Shown here piece after piece: positions 26,183-36,300 of a DNA stretch of 64,000 nucleotides (position 1 is its first letter; every line of letters starts with the position of its first letter). The DNA comes from Parapontixanthobacter aurantiacus. GTDB taxonomy: Bacteria; Pseudomonadota; Alphaproteobacteria; Sphingomonadales; Sphingomonadaceae. The notes under the pieces were generated by a model that saw only the letters and a program-made list of their open reading frames with translations, had not been told where the DNA came from and searched no databases. The position numbers and the translations under genes were made by a program. The stretch spans positions 1,444,001 through 1,508,000 of the forward strand of contig NZ_WTYW01000001.1 in NCBI RefSeq assembly GCF_009827635.1. Direction: 5' to 3'.

Positions 26183-27025
26183 ATGCCTAGATTGCCGAGC
26201 GTGGAAAACCTCTTCGATGATGCCGGTCTCATGCGCTTTGCAGTCTTTGCAGGGCTGTTCGTGTTGCTGGTCTTGCTCGAGCAACTGTTCCCTCGCCGAA
26301 GCCGGAGCCAGCCGCGACGGCAGCGCTGGGTTACGAACGGTGCTTTGATCGTCATCGATACGCTTGCCCTGCGCCTCATCCTGCCGGTCGCGGCGCTCGG
26401 AATGGCAGGCATCGCGGAGGCGCGCGGCTGGGGTCTCTTCAACATGATCGACTGGCCAGTATGGCTCGAAATCATTCTTTGCGTCGTCATCCTCGACATA
26501 GCGATCTACTGGCAGCATGTTGCGACCCATCGCGTGCCCTTGCTCTGGCGGTTGCATAAGGTGCACCATGTCGACCGCGACCTCGACACGACCAGCGGCT
26601 TTCGCTTTCATCCGCTGGAGATCGTCGGCTCGATGATCTTCAAGATCGCTCTTGTCGCCCTGCTCGGTCCGGCTATTGTCGCGGTGTTCATCTTTGAGCT
26701 GCTACTCAACGCCGGTTCGATGTTCAGCCACGCCAACCTACGCCTGCCCCCCCGGCTCGACCGGGCCCTGCGGCTCGCACTCGTGACGCCCGACATGCAC
26801 CGCATCCACCATTCGACCAGAGAGCATGAGACGAACACGAATTACGGTTTCTCGACTTCCGCGTGGGATCGCCTGTTCGGAACCTATCGAGACGATCCGC
26901 AGGATGGGCACGAGCGCATGACGATCGGCCTCGACGAGTATCAGGACGAACGACCTGCGCGCCTTCTGCCCAGTCTCGCGATCCCGTTTGCGTGTTCGCG
27001 ACCCGACGCTTCGAACCGCAAATGA
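26183..27025 (+). CDS. Sterol desaturase / fatty acid hydroxylase family membrane protein
   Basis: The 280-residue protein has four to five transmembrane segments and the three histidine boxes of the di-iron fatty acid hydroxylase superfamily: HVATH at 112-116, HKVHH at 125-129 and HRIHH at 206-210. These bind two irons for oxygen-dependent hydroxylation or desaturation of a lipid. The substrate is unknown. No clear ribosome site precedes the ATG at 26183; GTG 26201 or ATG 26231 are alternatives. The last bases overlap the start of the following gene. Confidence 0.85.
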   Translation: MPRLPSVENLFDDAGLMRFAVFAGLFVLLVLLEQLFPRRSRSQPRRQRWVTNGALIVIDTLALRLILPVAALGMAGIAEARGWGLFNMIDWPVWLEIILCVVILDIAIYWQHVATHRVPLLWRLHKVHHVDRDLDTTSGFRFHPLEIVGSMIFKIALVALLGPAIVAVFIFELLLNAGSMFSHANLRLPPRLDRALRLALVTPDMHRIHHSTREHETNTNYGFSTSAWDRLFGTYRDDPQDGHERMTIGLDEYQDERPARLLPSLAIPFACSRPDASNRK

Positions 27026-28278
27026 CCCGGACAGATCAATCGACAAGGCCGCGCATATGGAAGCGGGCGTTCGCGGCGTTCGCTGGCCTCTTCGTGCTGA
27101 CTTTGTTCCTCGCGATCGACGCCAGTCCCGACACCCCGGTCCAGCAAGCCCCGACCGCGCGCGACGTGGAGAAAGCGCAGTCGGCATTTCGAGCCTGGAA
27201 ATCGGCCCAGGCCGAGGATGCGGCGCCCGAGATTGCCTTCGACAATGCGATGCTGACCGCGGCGGGCGTCCTTATCAGCGACGGAACCGGATACGAGCGC
27301 GCTTCGCTTTCGGTGAAGGACGGCGTGGCGCGCGGAACGGCGAGCATCGCCCTGCCCTTCGGCCTGTGGCTCAACGGATCGGCGGGCCTGACTGGCGAAC
27401 ATCGAGGCTTTCCGGAAGTGGACGCGCAGGTCGGCAGCTTGCCGATCCCCTCCTTCCTCGTCGAACTGGGTGCACGCACGGCCTATCACCTGCTCCGTCG
27501 AAGAGGCGCCAACCTTCGACCTTTCGATGATCTAGTGCAGCATATTGCCATCGAACGAGAAACGGTCGTCGCCAGCCTGGCGATCCCTTCGAGCACCGGG
27601 CTCGTTCAGGAATATGTGCAGGCGAGCGGCACGTCCGCCGATCCGCGCCTGACCCAGGCCCTGTATTGCCGGGCGATCGAAGCACAAAAGCGGGAAGGTT
27701 TTGCTACTCTCCCCGAACTGGTGCGGGTCGTCTTCACACAAAGCGAAAGAACCTCCGGCGATGTCGCACACAACCGGGCGGCCCTCGCGGCTCTCGCCCT
27801 GTTCGTCGTCCCGGGAGAGGCGCAAACGATTTCGCCCGCACTGACGCCGATGCTGGACGATTGCGGGAGACCTGCTGCATCGATAACGCTGCGTGGCCGC
27901 GACGATCTTGCCAAGCACTGGGCGCTCTCCGCGCAGCTTCTCGCGACGTTCGGGGACGACGCGGCGCTCGGCCTTGGTCAGTGGAAGGAACTGAAGGACA
28001 GCCTCGATGGCGGATCGGGATTTTCCTTCGTCGATCTCGCAGCCGATCGGTCCGGCCTACTCCATGCCCGCATGGCACTGGACCCGAACGAGGCTCATTC
28101 GGCGGCAGTCAGGCTGTCGCGTATAAGACAGGAAGGACTTCTGCCGATATCCCTGATGCGCGCGCCGGAAGGATTGTCGGAAGGCGAGTTTGTGGCGACC
28201 TACGGAACGATCGATAGCCGTCGCTACGAAGCGGCCATCCGCACGATCGATGAAGCCTTGCGCCGCGAATTGCGCTAG
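27022..28278 (+). CDS. Membrane-anchored protein of unknown function, 418 residues
   Basis: The ATG overlaps the stop of the sterol-desaturase-like gene (ATGA). The product has a basic start, a single hydrophobic helix at about 15-33, and an extracytoplasmic part of about 380 residues. That part is mixed alpha/beta, with a glycine-rich segment and the run FGLWLNGSAGLTG. I recognise no catalytic motif. The overlap suggests it works with, or is regulated with, the lipid hydroxylase. Confidence 0.55.
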   Translation: MTRTDQSTRPRIWKRAFAAFAGLFVLTLFLAIDASPDTPVQQAPTARDVEKAQSAFRAWKSAQAEDAAPEIAFDNAMLTAAGVLISDGTGYERASLSVKDGVARGTASIALPFGLWLNGSAGLTGEHRGFPEVDAQVGSLPIPSFLVELGARTAYHLLRRRGANLRPFDDLVQHIAIERETVVASLAIPSSTGLVQEYVQASGTSADPRLTQALYCRAIEAQKREGFATLPELVRVVFTQSERTSGDVAHNRAALAALALFVVPGEAQTISPALTPMLDDCGRPAASITLRGRDDLAKHWALSAQLLATFGDDAALGLGQWKELKDSLDGGSGFSFVDLAADRSGLLHARMALDPNEAHSAAVRLSRIRQEGLLPISLMRAPEGLSEGEFVATYGTIDSRRYEAAIRTIDEALRRELR

Positions 28279-28437
28279 GACTGGAGGAACCCGAAACGAT
28301 CGACGTTCGAAGGAACCGTTGCGCCTGTTGATTTCTTACGCTTTTCTTGGTGAAAGCGCGGTGGGCGCAAGACTTATTCCGTTCGCGAGCGAAAGAGCCG
28401 CCCGCCGGACGCGGAAAACAGGGAAAGACAAACGGGA

Positions 28438-29193
28438 ATGAATGATCAGCGTCATCCGATCACCGGCAATTTCCTGCGCGGTCGTTTGCGCCATGCGCTT
28501 TCCGAACGCGAACAGGATCTTCTGGAAAGCCTTTTCGACGACGCCATCGTCACCGAAACGAACCAGGTGCTGATGCGGCGCGGCGAAGTGTCCGACTATT
28601 CAACGATGTTGATCGACGGGTTCGTCTTGCGCACGATCGACGACGAGGAAGAGGAGCGGATCGTCGGGTTCCAGGTACCGGGCGATTTCATGGATCTTCA
28701 CGCTTTCGCCCTGAAGCGTCTGGATCACAACCTAGTTACTCTCAACTCGGCGAAGATCGCGAAAATCGCGCATGAGAAACTCGAACGACTGATGGCGGAG
28801 GAGCCGCACCTTGCACGGATCCTCTGGTTCTCCACCCTGCTCGATGCCGCCATTCACCGCGAATGGATCATGAAGATCGGCCAGCTGCGCGCGCTTGGCC
28901 GTGCGGCGCATTTCTTCTCGGAAATAAATTACCGCTTGCAGATGGTCGGTCGAGCCGGGCGGCACGGGTTTCAGACGCCGCTCACTCAGGCGCACGTTGC
29001 CAATGTCTGCGGAACGACACCGGTCCACATCAACCGTGTTCTGAAGGATCTGCGCGAAAGCGGAGCAGCCGATTTCCGCCGAGGCGACGTCCGGATCGAA
29101 AGTCTCGACAAACTTCACGCTCTTGGCAGGTTCTCGCCCGACTACCTCTACGGCGAAGGACTGCTCGCAATGACGAACGAATTTTCGACATAA
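28438..29193 (+). CDS. Crp/Fnr family transcriptional regulator
   Basis: The 251-residue protein has an N-terminal cyclic-nucleotide-binding fold (about 20-140) and a C-terminal winged helix with a Crp-type recognition region (TPLTQAHVANVCGTTPVHINRVLKDL). The FNR cysteine cluster and a clear cAMP-binding RxAS motif are missing, so the effector is unknown. It has its own upstream region of 159 bases and is followed by the haem N-hydroxylase-like gene, a possible target. The gap downstream is about 100 bases. Confidence 0.88.
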   Translation: MNDQRHPITGNFLRGRLRHALSEREQDLLESLFDDAIVTETNQVLMRRGEVSDYSTMLIDGFVLRTIDDEEEERIVGFQVPGDFMDLHAFALKRLDHNLVTLNSAKIAKIAHEKLERLMAEEPHLARILWFSTLLDAAIHREWIMKIGQLRALGRAAHFFSEINYRLQMVGRAGRHGFQTPLTQAHVANVCGTTPVHINRVLKDLRESGAADFRRGDVRIESLDKLHALGRFSPDYLYGEGLLAMTNEFST

Positions 29194-29295
29194 GCCTCCC
29201 ATTCCCCTGAAGCGCCTTCGTTTTTCGCGCCTCGTAAACAAAATCAATAATTTAAGCAGGCTGCATTTTTGTTAAGAAAGCCTATCTGGCGTTGC

Positions 29296-30003
29296 ATGAA
29301 GAAAGTCAGCCCTACTCCGAGCGGTACCGTCGACCTCGAACACGATGCCGCCGTGGCCGACAGTCTGCGGGATTTCATTTCCGAAAAGGGATTTCCCTGT
29401 GTCGGCGCGAAAAGCGCGCTCGCACGGGGCACGCTTGAAATCCTCGTCTGCCACGATGTCTCGAGCGGATGGGACGATCTGCGTATTCACAAGGCTTTGC
29501 TCGACTGGGCGGAGGACTATCGCGCCGACCCGGAAGGACTGCGCAGTCTCGCCGTTATTTTTCGCAGCGATGCTGGCCTCGACGAAGCGCAGTTCGAAAA
29601 GAACATGTGGGACCGCATCCAGTCGATCTCCGACAAGGACGCCTGGCTCGGCCAGCCCTACGACCACCGGGTCAGCGCAGATCCCGACGATCCCCATTTC
29701 TCGCTGAGTTTCGGCGGAGAAGCGTTTTTCGTCGTCGGACTGCATCCTAATGCGTCTCGCCCAGCCCGGCGGACCCCTTACCCCACCATGGTCTTCAACC
29801 TTCACGACCAGTTCGAGAAACTGCGCGAGGAAGGGCGCTACGAGCGAATGCGCGAAGCCATCCTCGATCGCGACAAGGCGCTGGCCGGCGACATCAATCC
29901 GATGCTCGCCCGGCACGGCGAAGCGAGCGAGGCCGCGCAATATAGCGGCCGGCAGGTGGATGAAGAATGGAAGTGCCCCTTCACCGACCCGAGGGGCTCA
30001 TGA
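29296..30003 (+). CDS. GntA-like haem-dependent N-hydroxylase (YqcI/YcgG family)
   Basis: The 235-residue protein matches the YqcI/YcgG family. The signature is FPCVGAKSAL at 33-42, then HPNASRPARRTPYPTMVFN and a conserved C-terminal KCPF. Members such as GntA of the guanitoxin pathway are haem-dependent N-oxygenases of guanidine-bearing substrates. I take the ATG at 29296; a TTG nine codons upstream is possible. It overlaps the DUF1989 gene by four bases. The natural substrate here is not known; a guanidino or amine compound is an inference. Confidence 0.78.
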   Translation: MKKVSPTPSGTVDLEHDAAVADSLRDFISEKGFPCVGAKSALARGTLEILVCHDVSSGWDDLRIHKALLDWAEDYRADPEGLRSLAVIFRSDAGLDEAQFEKNMWDRIQSISDKDAWLGQPYDHRVSADPDDPHFSLSFGGEAFFVVGLHPNASRPARRTPYPTMVFNLHDQFEKLREEGRYERMREAILDRDKALAGDINPMLARHGEASEAAQYSGRQVDEEWKCPFTDPRGS

Positions 30004-30590
30004 CCGGCACGACGCGCATTTCTCCGCGCTCCGGCGCAGCGTTCGAACTCGGCAAGGGGCAGAGGTTGAAGGTCATCGACCCCGAAGGCTGCCAGGTTTC
30101 GGACCTGCTCGCCTTTCGCCGCGGCGATGTCGGCGAAGTCGTCTCGAACGGGCGGACCTTCGATTACGAAGAGACGATCAAGCTGACCGAGGGGAACACG
30201 CTCTGGTCGAACCGGTCGAACCGGATGCTGCGGATCGTCGAGGATACGGTCGGCTGCCATGATTTCCTGCTCACGCCGTGCAGCAAGGACACGTTCCGCC
30301 ATTTCTATCCCGACAAGCCGGTTCATCGCGGCTGCTTCGGCAATCTGGCGGAGGCGCTCGCGCCCTATGGCGTCACCGAGGACACGATCCCGACCGCGTT
30401 CAACGTCTTCATGAACGTTCCGGTCGACGGGTCGAGCGGCAAGCTCGAAGTCCTGCCGCCACCGAGCAAGGCCGGCGACCACATCGTCCTAGAGGCGGAA
30501 ATGGACCTCGTCATCGGGCTGACGGCGTGTTCGGCTTACGCGTCGAACGGCGGAAGCTTCCGACCGATCGATTACGAAATCATCGGCTGA
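30000..30590 (+). CDS. DUF1989 / urea carboxylase-associated family protein
   Basis: The 196-residue protein carries the DUF1989 pattern (EGCQVSDLLAF, a long loop with LWSNRSNRMLRIVEDTVGCHD, then CFGNLAEAL, FNVFMNV and LTACSAYASNGG). Conserved Cys, His and Asp residues suggest a metal or substrate pocket. Family members sit beside urea and guanidine degradation genes. The ATG overlaps the GntA-like stop (TCATGA), so the two are coupled and probably act on the same nitrogen compound. Confidence 0.8.
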   Translation: MTGTTRISPRSGAAFELGKGQRLKVIDPEGCQVSDLLAFRRGDVGEVVSNGRTFDYEETIKLTEGNTLWSNRSNRMLRIVEDTVGCHDFLLTPCSKDTFRHFYPDKPVHRGCFGNLAEALAPYGVTEDTIPTAFNVFMNVPVDGSSGKLEVLPPPSKAGDHIVLEAEMDLVIGLTACSAYASNGGSFRPIDYEIIG

Positions 30591-30677
30591 CGATCTGGCC
30601 TTTGCTGTCGGCTACCGCGCGGCGGAACAAGATTTTCATCCTTCGGTTTGTCTATCGAAACCCAAGGAGATTGCCCG

Positions 30678-31169
30678 ATGGCCAATGACCAGGACATTTT
30701 CGCGCGGCTGAAGCGCGACCACGAAGATCACCGCGAACTGCTCGACAAGATGGCGGATACGACCGGCGAAAGCGAAGAGCGCAAGAAGCTGCTCGAGCAA
30801 TTCACGAAGGAAGTGAAGAGCCACGCCGCCGCCGAGGAACAGGCGCTCTATTCTACCATGTTGCGCAAGCCGCCGACGACGGACGAAACGCGCCATTCGG
30901 TGGCCGAGCATCACGAATTGAACGAGGCGCTGAACGATCTCGCCGCGACCGACATGTCCTCCTCTGACTGGATGACGAAGTTCAAGCAGCTCGACCATGA
31001 TTATCGCCATCACATCAATGAGGAAGAAGAGGATCACTTCCCCGATTTCGAGAAGTATCTGACGGACGACGATCGCGACCACATGCAGTCGGTGTTCGAC
31101 CGCCGGAAAGAGGAGGAAATGGCCGAAGCAGAGGTCACACCCGAGAAAAAAGAAGACGCCAAGGAATAA
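30678..31169 (+). CDS. Hemerythrin HHE-domain protein
   Basis: The 163-residue, highly acidic and charged protein contains the histidines and glutamates of a di-iron hemerythrin-like helical bundle (HEDH near 15-18, HAAAEEQALY, HSVAEHHEL, HHINEEEEDHF). It should bind oxygen, nitric oxide or iron in the cytoplasm. The ATG at 30678 has AAGGAG at 30664-30669. It ends before a strong terminator. Co-location with the Crp/Fnr gene and the haem enzyme fits a redox or nitrogen-oxide theme, which is an inference. Confidence 0.85.
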   Translation: MANDQDIFARLKRDHEDHRELLDKMADTTGESEERKKLLEQFTKEVKSHAAAEEQALYSTMLRKPPTTDETRHSVAEHHELNEALNDLAATDMSSSDWMTKFKQLDHDYRHHINEEEEDHFPDFEKYLTDDDRDHMQSVFDRRKEEEMAEAEVTPEKKEDAKE

Positions 31170-31202
31170 AGCGACCCTTTATTTGCCACGCTTCGACGTA
31201 AG

Positions 31203-31239
31203 AAAAGCCGCCTGCGACCCGCTCGCTGGCGGCTTTTTC
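31203..31239 (+). terminator. Rho-independent terminator after the hemerythrin gene
   Basis: AGCCGCC at 31206-31212 pairs with GGCGGCT at 31228-31234, and GCGA/TCGC at 31214-31217 and 31223-31226 extends the stem. A run of T's follows (31234-31238), and A's precede the stem. It sits 33 bases after the hemerythrin stop and separates that gene from the PEP-CTERM gene. Confidence 0.8.
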
Positions 31240-31393
31240 GATGTTTTTCGCGAAAATTCGTGAGAATTCTGCGGTTTACGAAAAGAGTATCACTTCGGGA
31301 CACACTTTAGTTAAGCCTCGGAACGATAGAGACTCTCACCTATTGCATGGTTACGAACGAATTAACCGTAACACTCCACCGCAGGGAGAGAGC

Positions 31394-32059
31394 ATGAAAA
31401 GCCTAAAAATTCTTGCCGTACCGGCATTGCTTGCCGCGACCGGCCTCGCCAGCGCAGCGTCCGCTGCCACGATTATTGACTGCACGGGAACGTCCTGCGT
31501 CAATACCGACGAGAACGTCATTCTCAACGACGGCACCGATCAGACCGTAGTCACCGGCGAAACGAACCAGAGCGCCACTGGCGTGACGTTCACGAGTTCG
31601 ACCGATCTTCTCGACGTCAATAACGGCCAGTCCTCGCTTACGGCGACCGATGGCCTCCTCAACAGCCTGTCATTCCAGCTGGAAGACGGTGCGACGTTCC
31701 AGACGGCGTCCTTCAACCTTGCTCCGCTGACGGGCAACAATGCGAACGAAGCGACTTCGGTCATTTTCACCTTCTCGACCGGTGAGATGCAGGAGTTCGC
31801 TCTTTCCGGAAACGGCAACAATTTCTTCGGCGTCACGGCTGATCCTGGAGAAGCGCTGACCGGCATCAGCTTCACCACCCTTCCGGGCGGTAACGGCATC
31901 GATTCCTTCCGCCAGCTTCGCCTCGGCGGCATTGCGACGACGCCCACCGGCGCCGTTCCCGAGCCGTCCACCTGGGCATTGATGCTCCTGGGCTTCGGCT
32001 TCGTCGGCGGTGCGATGCGCGCCCGCAAGCAGAAGCAGCCGGTCGTCAAGTTCGCCTGA
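31394..32059 (+). CDS. PEPxxWA-CTERM exported protein
   Basis: The 221-residue protein has a signal peptide (residues 1-24, with cleavage after ASAA), a Ser/Thr/Asn-rich secreted domain with two cysteines near 30-35, and a C-terminal sorting tail. The tail reads VPEPSTWALM, then a hydrophobic helix, then RARKQ. This is the PEP-CTERM variant found in sphingomonads, recognised by an exosortase and often linked with exopolysaccharide. The gene stands alone between two terminators, with a GGGAGAG ribosome site before the ATG. The function of the exported domain is unknown. Confidence 0.88.
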   Translation: MKSLKILAVPALLAATGLASAASAATIIDCTGTSCVNTDENVILNDGTDQTVVTGETNQSATGVTFTSSTDLLDVNNGQSSLTATDGLLNSLSFQLEDGATFQTASFNLAPLTGNNANEATSVIFTFSTGEMQEFALSGNGNNFFGVTADPGEALTGISFTTLPGGNGIDSFRQLRLGGIATTPTGAVPEPSTWALMLLGFGFVGGAMRARKQKQPVVKFA

Positions 32060-32083
32060 CCGCTTCATGAAACGAAACAAGCA

Positions 32084-32119
32084 GCGCCGTCGGCCTTTCG
32101 GGGTCGGCGGCGTTTCTTT
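32084..32119 (+). terminator. Rho-independent terminator after the PEP-CTERM gene
   Basis: An 11-base-pair stem (32085-32095 with 32102-32112, two G-T pairs) with a six-base loop is followed by TTTCTTTG. It lies about 25 bases after the PEP-CTERM stop and isolates that gene from the RND efflux operon. Confidence 0.78.
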
Positions 32120-32219
32120 GTTAGGGCGCTCTTTCGCGCGCTCCAACCGGTTCGAATAGAGTTTGTTAGCTGCCGATATAGGCCTTTTACACCTACCGCT
32201 AATCCGATAGGTGTTTATC

Positions 32220-33350
32220 ATGGCAATCTGGTCCGTTCGCAGCGCTGCCATCGCGTGCTGCCTTATCTTCAGCGGTTGCGCGAGCAGCGAACCCGAACCC
32301 GAACGCGACCCCGTCCCCGTCGTCGCCCAGGAAATTCGCGTTCTTCCCGAACAGACGCAGGTCGAAGCGATCGGGTCTGCCAGGGCCGCAACCTCAGCCG
32401 AAATCTTTGCCGAGACAGAGGGACGCGTCACTCGCGTCCTGTTCAGTGCAGGCGACTTCGTCCGGGAGGGAGAGCCGCTCGTGCAGCTCGATGCGCGGCA
32501 GGAGCGGCTGGCCGTGGAAGCGGCGCGTGTTGACGTGCGAGAAGCCGACCAGCTCCTCTCCCGCTATCGCCGGATCGAGGATACCGGCGCCCTCTCCGAA
32601 AGCCAGATCGAAGCAGGCGAGACTGCGCTGGCCTCGGCGCGCGTAGCCCTTCAGCAGGCCGAAACGGCGCTCGCCGACCGCACCGTCAGGGCTCCTTTTT
32701 CTGGCCATGTGGGCCTGACCGAGATCGATCCCGGCGACCGTGTCAATGACGCCACGCCGATTACGCAGATCGACCAGCGCGGCACGCTCTATGTCGACTT
32801 CCCCGCACCGGAGGCGGTGTTCAACGCCCTGAGGCCGGGGCAGGTCGTGCAGGTCACGCCCTTCTCGGACCCGTCGCGCACGATCGATGCGCGGATCGTG
32901 ACGACCGACAACCGCATCTCTCAGGACAGCCGTGATTTCATCGCGCGCGCCGCCATTCCGAACCGGGACGACCAGTTGCGACCGGGAATGAGCTTCCGCG
33001 TACAATTTACCCGCAATGACGAGGTTCGCCCTGCCGTGCCCGAGGAAGCCATCGTCTGGGGCGGCGAGGGTTCGCATCTCTTCGTCGTTCGCGGGGGACA
33101 GGCTCGCCAGATCCCGGTAACGATCACGTCGCGCCGCGAAGGCCTCGTCTTCGTCGACGGCGCGTTGGAACGCGACGACCGCGTAATCGTGGAAGGCGTT
33201 CAAAAAGTTCGCGAGGGGCAGGACATCAGGCTCGTTCGCCAGCGCGGCGCGGGAGAACAGAATGTCCGCCTGCGAAACGCAGCGACCCCGGCCCCCGCCG
33301 GGACCGCTTCCGCAGCGAGAGCATCGGACGCGCAGAACGCGAATGAATAA
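32220..33350 (+). CDS. RND efflux periplasmic adaptor lipoprotein
   Basis: This 376-residue membrane-fusion protein has the lipobox IFSGC (cysteine at residue 20), a lipoyl/barrel-sandwich segment (GRVTRVLFSAGDFVREGEPL) split by a helical hairpin, then a beta-barrel and a membrane-proximal domain (LRPGMSFRVQF). It links the inner-membrane pump to the outer-membrane channel. I use the ATG at 32220; a GTG three codons upstream is also in frame. Its stop overlaps the pump start by eight bases, and the outer-membrane gene follows the pump. Confidence 0.92.
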   Translation: MAIWSVRSAAIACCLIFSGCASSEPEPERDPVPVVAQEIRVLPEQTQVEAIGSARAATSAEIFAETEGRVTRVLFSAGDFVREGEPLVQLDARQERLAVEAARVDVREADQLLSRYRRIEDTGALSESQIEAGETALASARVALQQAETALADRTVRAPFSGHVGLTEIDPGDRVNDATPITQIDQRGTLYVDFPAPEAVFNALRPGQVVQVTPFSDPSRTIDARIVTTDNRISQDSRDFIARAAIPNRDDQLRPGMSFRVQFTRNDEVRPAVPEEAIVWGGEGSHLFVVRGGQARQIPVTITSRREGLVFVDGALERDDRVIVEGVQKVREGQDIRLVRQRGAGEQNVRLRNAATPAPAGTASAARASDAQNANE

Positions 33351-36300
33351 CAAAACCGATCTTCCCATGCTGGCGGTCAAGCGACCGCTGACGATCGGTG
33401 TTATCAACCTGCTGATCGTCATAGCGGGGATTGCCGCCCTGCTCGGCGTGGAAGTTCGCGAATTGCCCAATGTCGACCGGCCGATCGTCTCGGTCACGGC
33501 CAACCTGCCCGGCGCAGCCCCCGAAACGATGGATGCCGAAGTGACGAGCGTCCTCGAAGATGCCGTTGCCCGCGTCTCTGGCGTGCGGCAGATCAGCGCC
33601 TCGAGCGAGGAGAACAATTCCCGCATCCGGGTCGAGTTCAATCCCGGCATCGACCTCGACACGGCGGCATCGGACGTGCGTGAAGCGGTCAGCCGGGTGA
33701 CGCGCGAATTGCCGGAACGGGTCGAACAGGTAACCGTGGTCAAGGCCGATCAGGACGCGCAGCCGATCATGACGCTGGCCGTCGTCTCCACCCGCTACGA
33801 TCAGGCGGAGCTTACCCGGATCGTCGAGAACGACATCGTGCCCGAATTGCTGACGGCGGAAGGCGTCGCGAGCATCGAGGAGTTCGGCACGCGCCCACGC
33901 CAGATGCGCGTGTCGGTCGATCCGGCGCGGCTCAATCGCTTCGGACTGACGCTGACCGATGTGGCGGATGCGCTCGAAAGCGCGCCCTACGACGTGCCGG
34001 TGGGCTCGTTCCGGTCCGACGCGCAGGAACTGGTCGTGCGTGCCGAGGCGAGCGCAACCGATCCGCAGCGTATCGAGGATGTCGTAATCGACGGGACGAC
34101 ACGCATCGGCGACGTGGCCGAAGCGGGCTTCGCACCGGCGAACGCGACGAATTTCGTGCGGCTGGACGGGCAGCCGATCATCGGCCTCGGCGTCGTGCGG
34201 CAGGCAAGTTCGAACACGATCGAGATTTCCAGTTCGATCCGCGACGGCGTGGAGCGCATCAACCAGCGGTTCGACGGATTGCGGATCGAGGTCGTGTCCG
34301 ACGATGCGGAGTTCATCCGCATTTCCGTGCGCGAAGTGCTGATAACGCTGGGCTTTACGATCGCTGTCGTGATCGCGACGATGCTCGTCTTCTTCCGCTC
34401 GTGGCGCGCGACATTGGTGCCGAGCGCAACGATCCCCGTCGCACTCGTCGGCGTCGTCGCCGGTATCTGGCTGATGGGTTTCTCGATCAACCTGCTCACC
34501 CTCCTCGCCCTCGTGCTGGCGACGGGCCTCATCGTCGACGATGCGATCGTGGTCCTCGAAAACGCCCAGCGCTTGCAGAACAAGGGACTGGGACAGCGCG
34601 CCGCCGCGGTCGTCGGGACGCGGCAGGTGTTCTTCGCCATCATCGCGACCACCGCCGTCCTCATTTCGGTATTCGTGCCGATCAGCTTCCTGCCTTCCGA
34701 AGCCGGACGCCTGTTCCGCGAATTCGGCTTCACGCTGGCCGTCGCGGTCATCATCTCCTCCTTCGTCGCCCTCTCGCTCGTCCCCGCCCTGGCCGCGAAG
34801 TTCGACCTGACGAGCCAGGACGAGGAGCAAGGCCGCCTGTCGCGCTGGGGGGGATATGCCAACAACCGCTACGAGAGCCTGCTCAAACGCTGCCTCGACC
34901 GCCCGCGCATCGTCGGCATCGTCTCGGTCGTGCTCGCGGGTGCTGCCGGCCTTCTTTATTCGCAGCTCGACAACGAACTCGTTCCGGACGAGGATCGCGG
35001 CGTCATCAATGTCGACGCATCCGGCCCGGACGGGGTGGGCATCGATTTCATGGACGGCGAACTCGACGAGATCGAATACGTCCTCCAGCCCTATCTCGAC
35101 AGCGGCGTCATCGAGAGCACCTTTTCGATCGTCGGTCGCTACGATCCCAACCGCGTGCGCGTGACCGCGCAGCTTGCCGACTGGAGCGAGCGTTCGCAAA
35201 GCCAGACGGAGATCGTCGACGAACTGAACGAGCCGCTTCAGGAGATACCCGGTTCGCGGATCAACGCGCGTGGCCGCGGAACCCTGAGCTTCGGCGGGGG
35301 CGGCAACGGGATCGAGGTCGCCCTGACGGGGGCGGAATACGATACGATCTACCAGTCCGCCCAGGCACTCGCGGAGGCGATCGACACGAATTCGGACATC
35401 CTGTCCAATCCCGACATTTCCTATCAGCCGACGCAGCCGCAGCTCTCGATCAGGATCGACCGGCAGCGCGCCGCCGATCTCGGGGTGGACCTCGCTGACC
35501 TGGCGCAGACCCTGCGCGCGATGGTGGGCGGCGACGATCTCATCGATCTCAATGTCGGCGATCAGGCGGTCCCGATCTTCCTGACCGCGCAGGCCGTAAC
35601 CGTCACCAATCCGTCGGACCTGCGCAATCTGAACGTGAGAGGCCGCGACGGTGCGCTCGTCCCGCTATCTTCCGTCACAGTGATCGAGGAACAAGGGATC
35701 GCCGCCGAACTCGACCGGACGGAACAACGCCGCGCGATCGAGGTCGAGGCGAACATCGCCGCCGGCACGCCGCTGCGCGATGCGGTCGACGAGATCGAGC
35801 GGCTGGCGGAAGAGACCGTGGCGGAAGACGTCGACATGCTGCTGCAGGGCGAAGCGGAAAGCCTCGAGGAGACTTCGAACGATTTGCTCCTGACCTATGC
35901 CTTTGCGCTCGTAATCGTGCTCCTCGTGCTCGTCGCGCAGTTCGAGAGTTTGACCAGCGCCCTCGTCGTCGTGCTGACCGTGCCTTTCGCGCTGGCTGCC
36001 GCGATCTTCGCGCTATTCCTTTCGGGCACCTCGCTCAACATCTATTCGCAGATCGGCCTCGTCATGCTGATCGGACTGATGGCGAAGAACGGCATCCTCA
36101 TCGTCGAATTCGCGGACCAGCTGCGCCATCAGGGCCGCGAACTGCGCGAAGCGGTGGAGGAAGCCGCCGCCATCCGCCTCCGCCCCATCGCCATGACGCT
36201 GATCTCCACCGTTCTCGGTGCGGTCCCGCTGATCCTTGCAAGCGGGGCAGGCTCGGAAGCGCGCCAATCGATCGGCTGGGTCATCTTCGGCGGACTGGGC

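Noticed and set aside
33226-35199. A 657-codon open frame on the minus strand opposite the RND pump gene.
   Set aside because: It lies entirely opposite a clear pump coding region, has no ribosome site or recognisable domain, and is expected from GC-rich codon bias.
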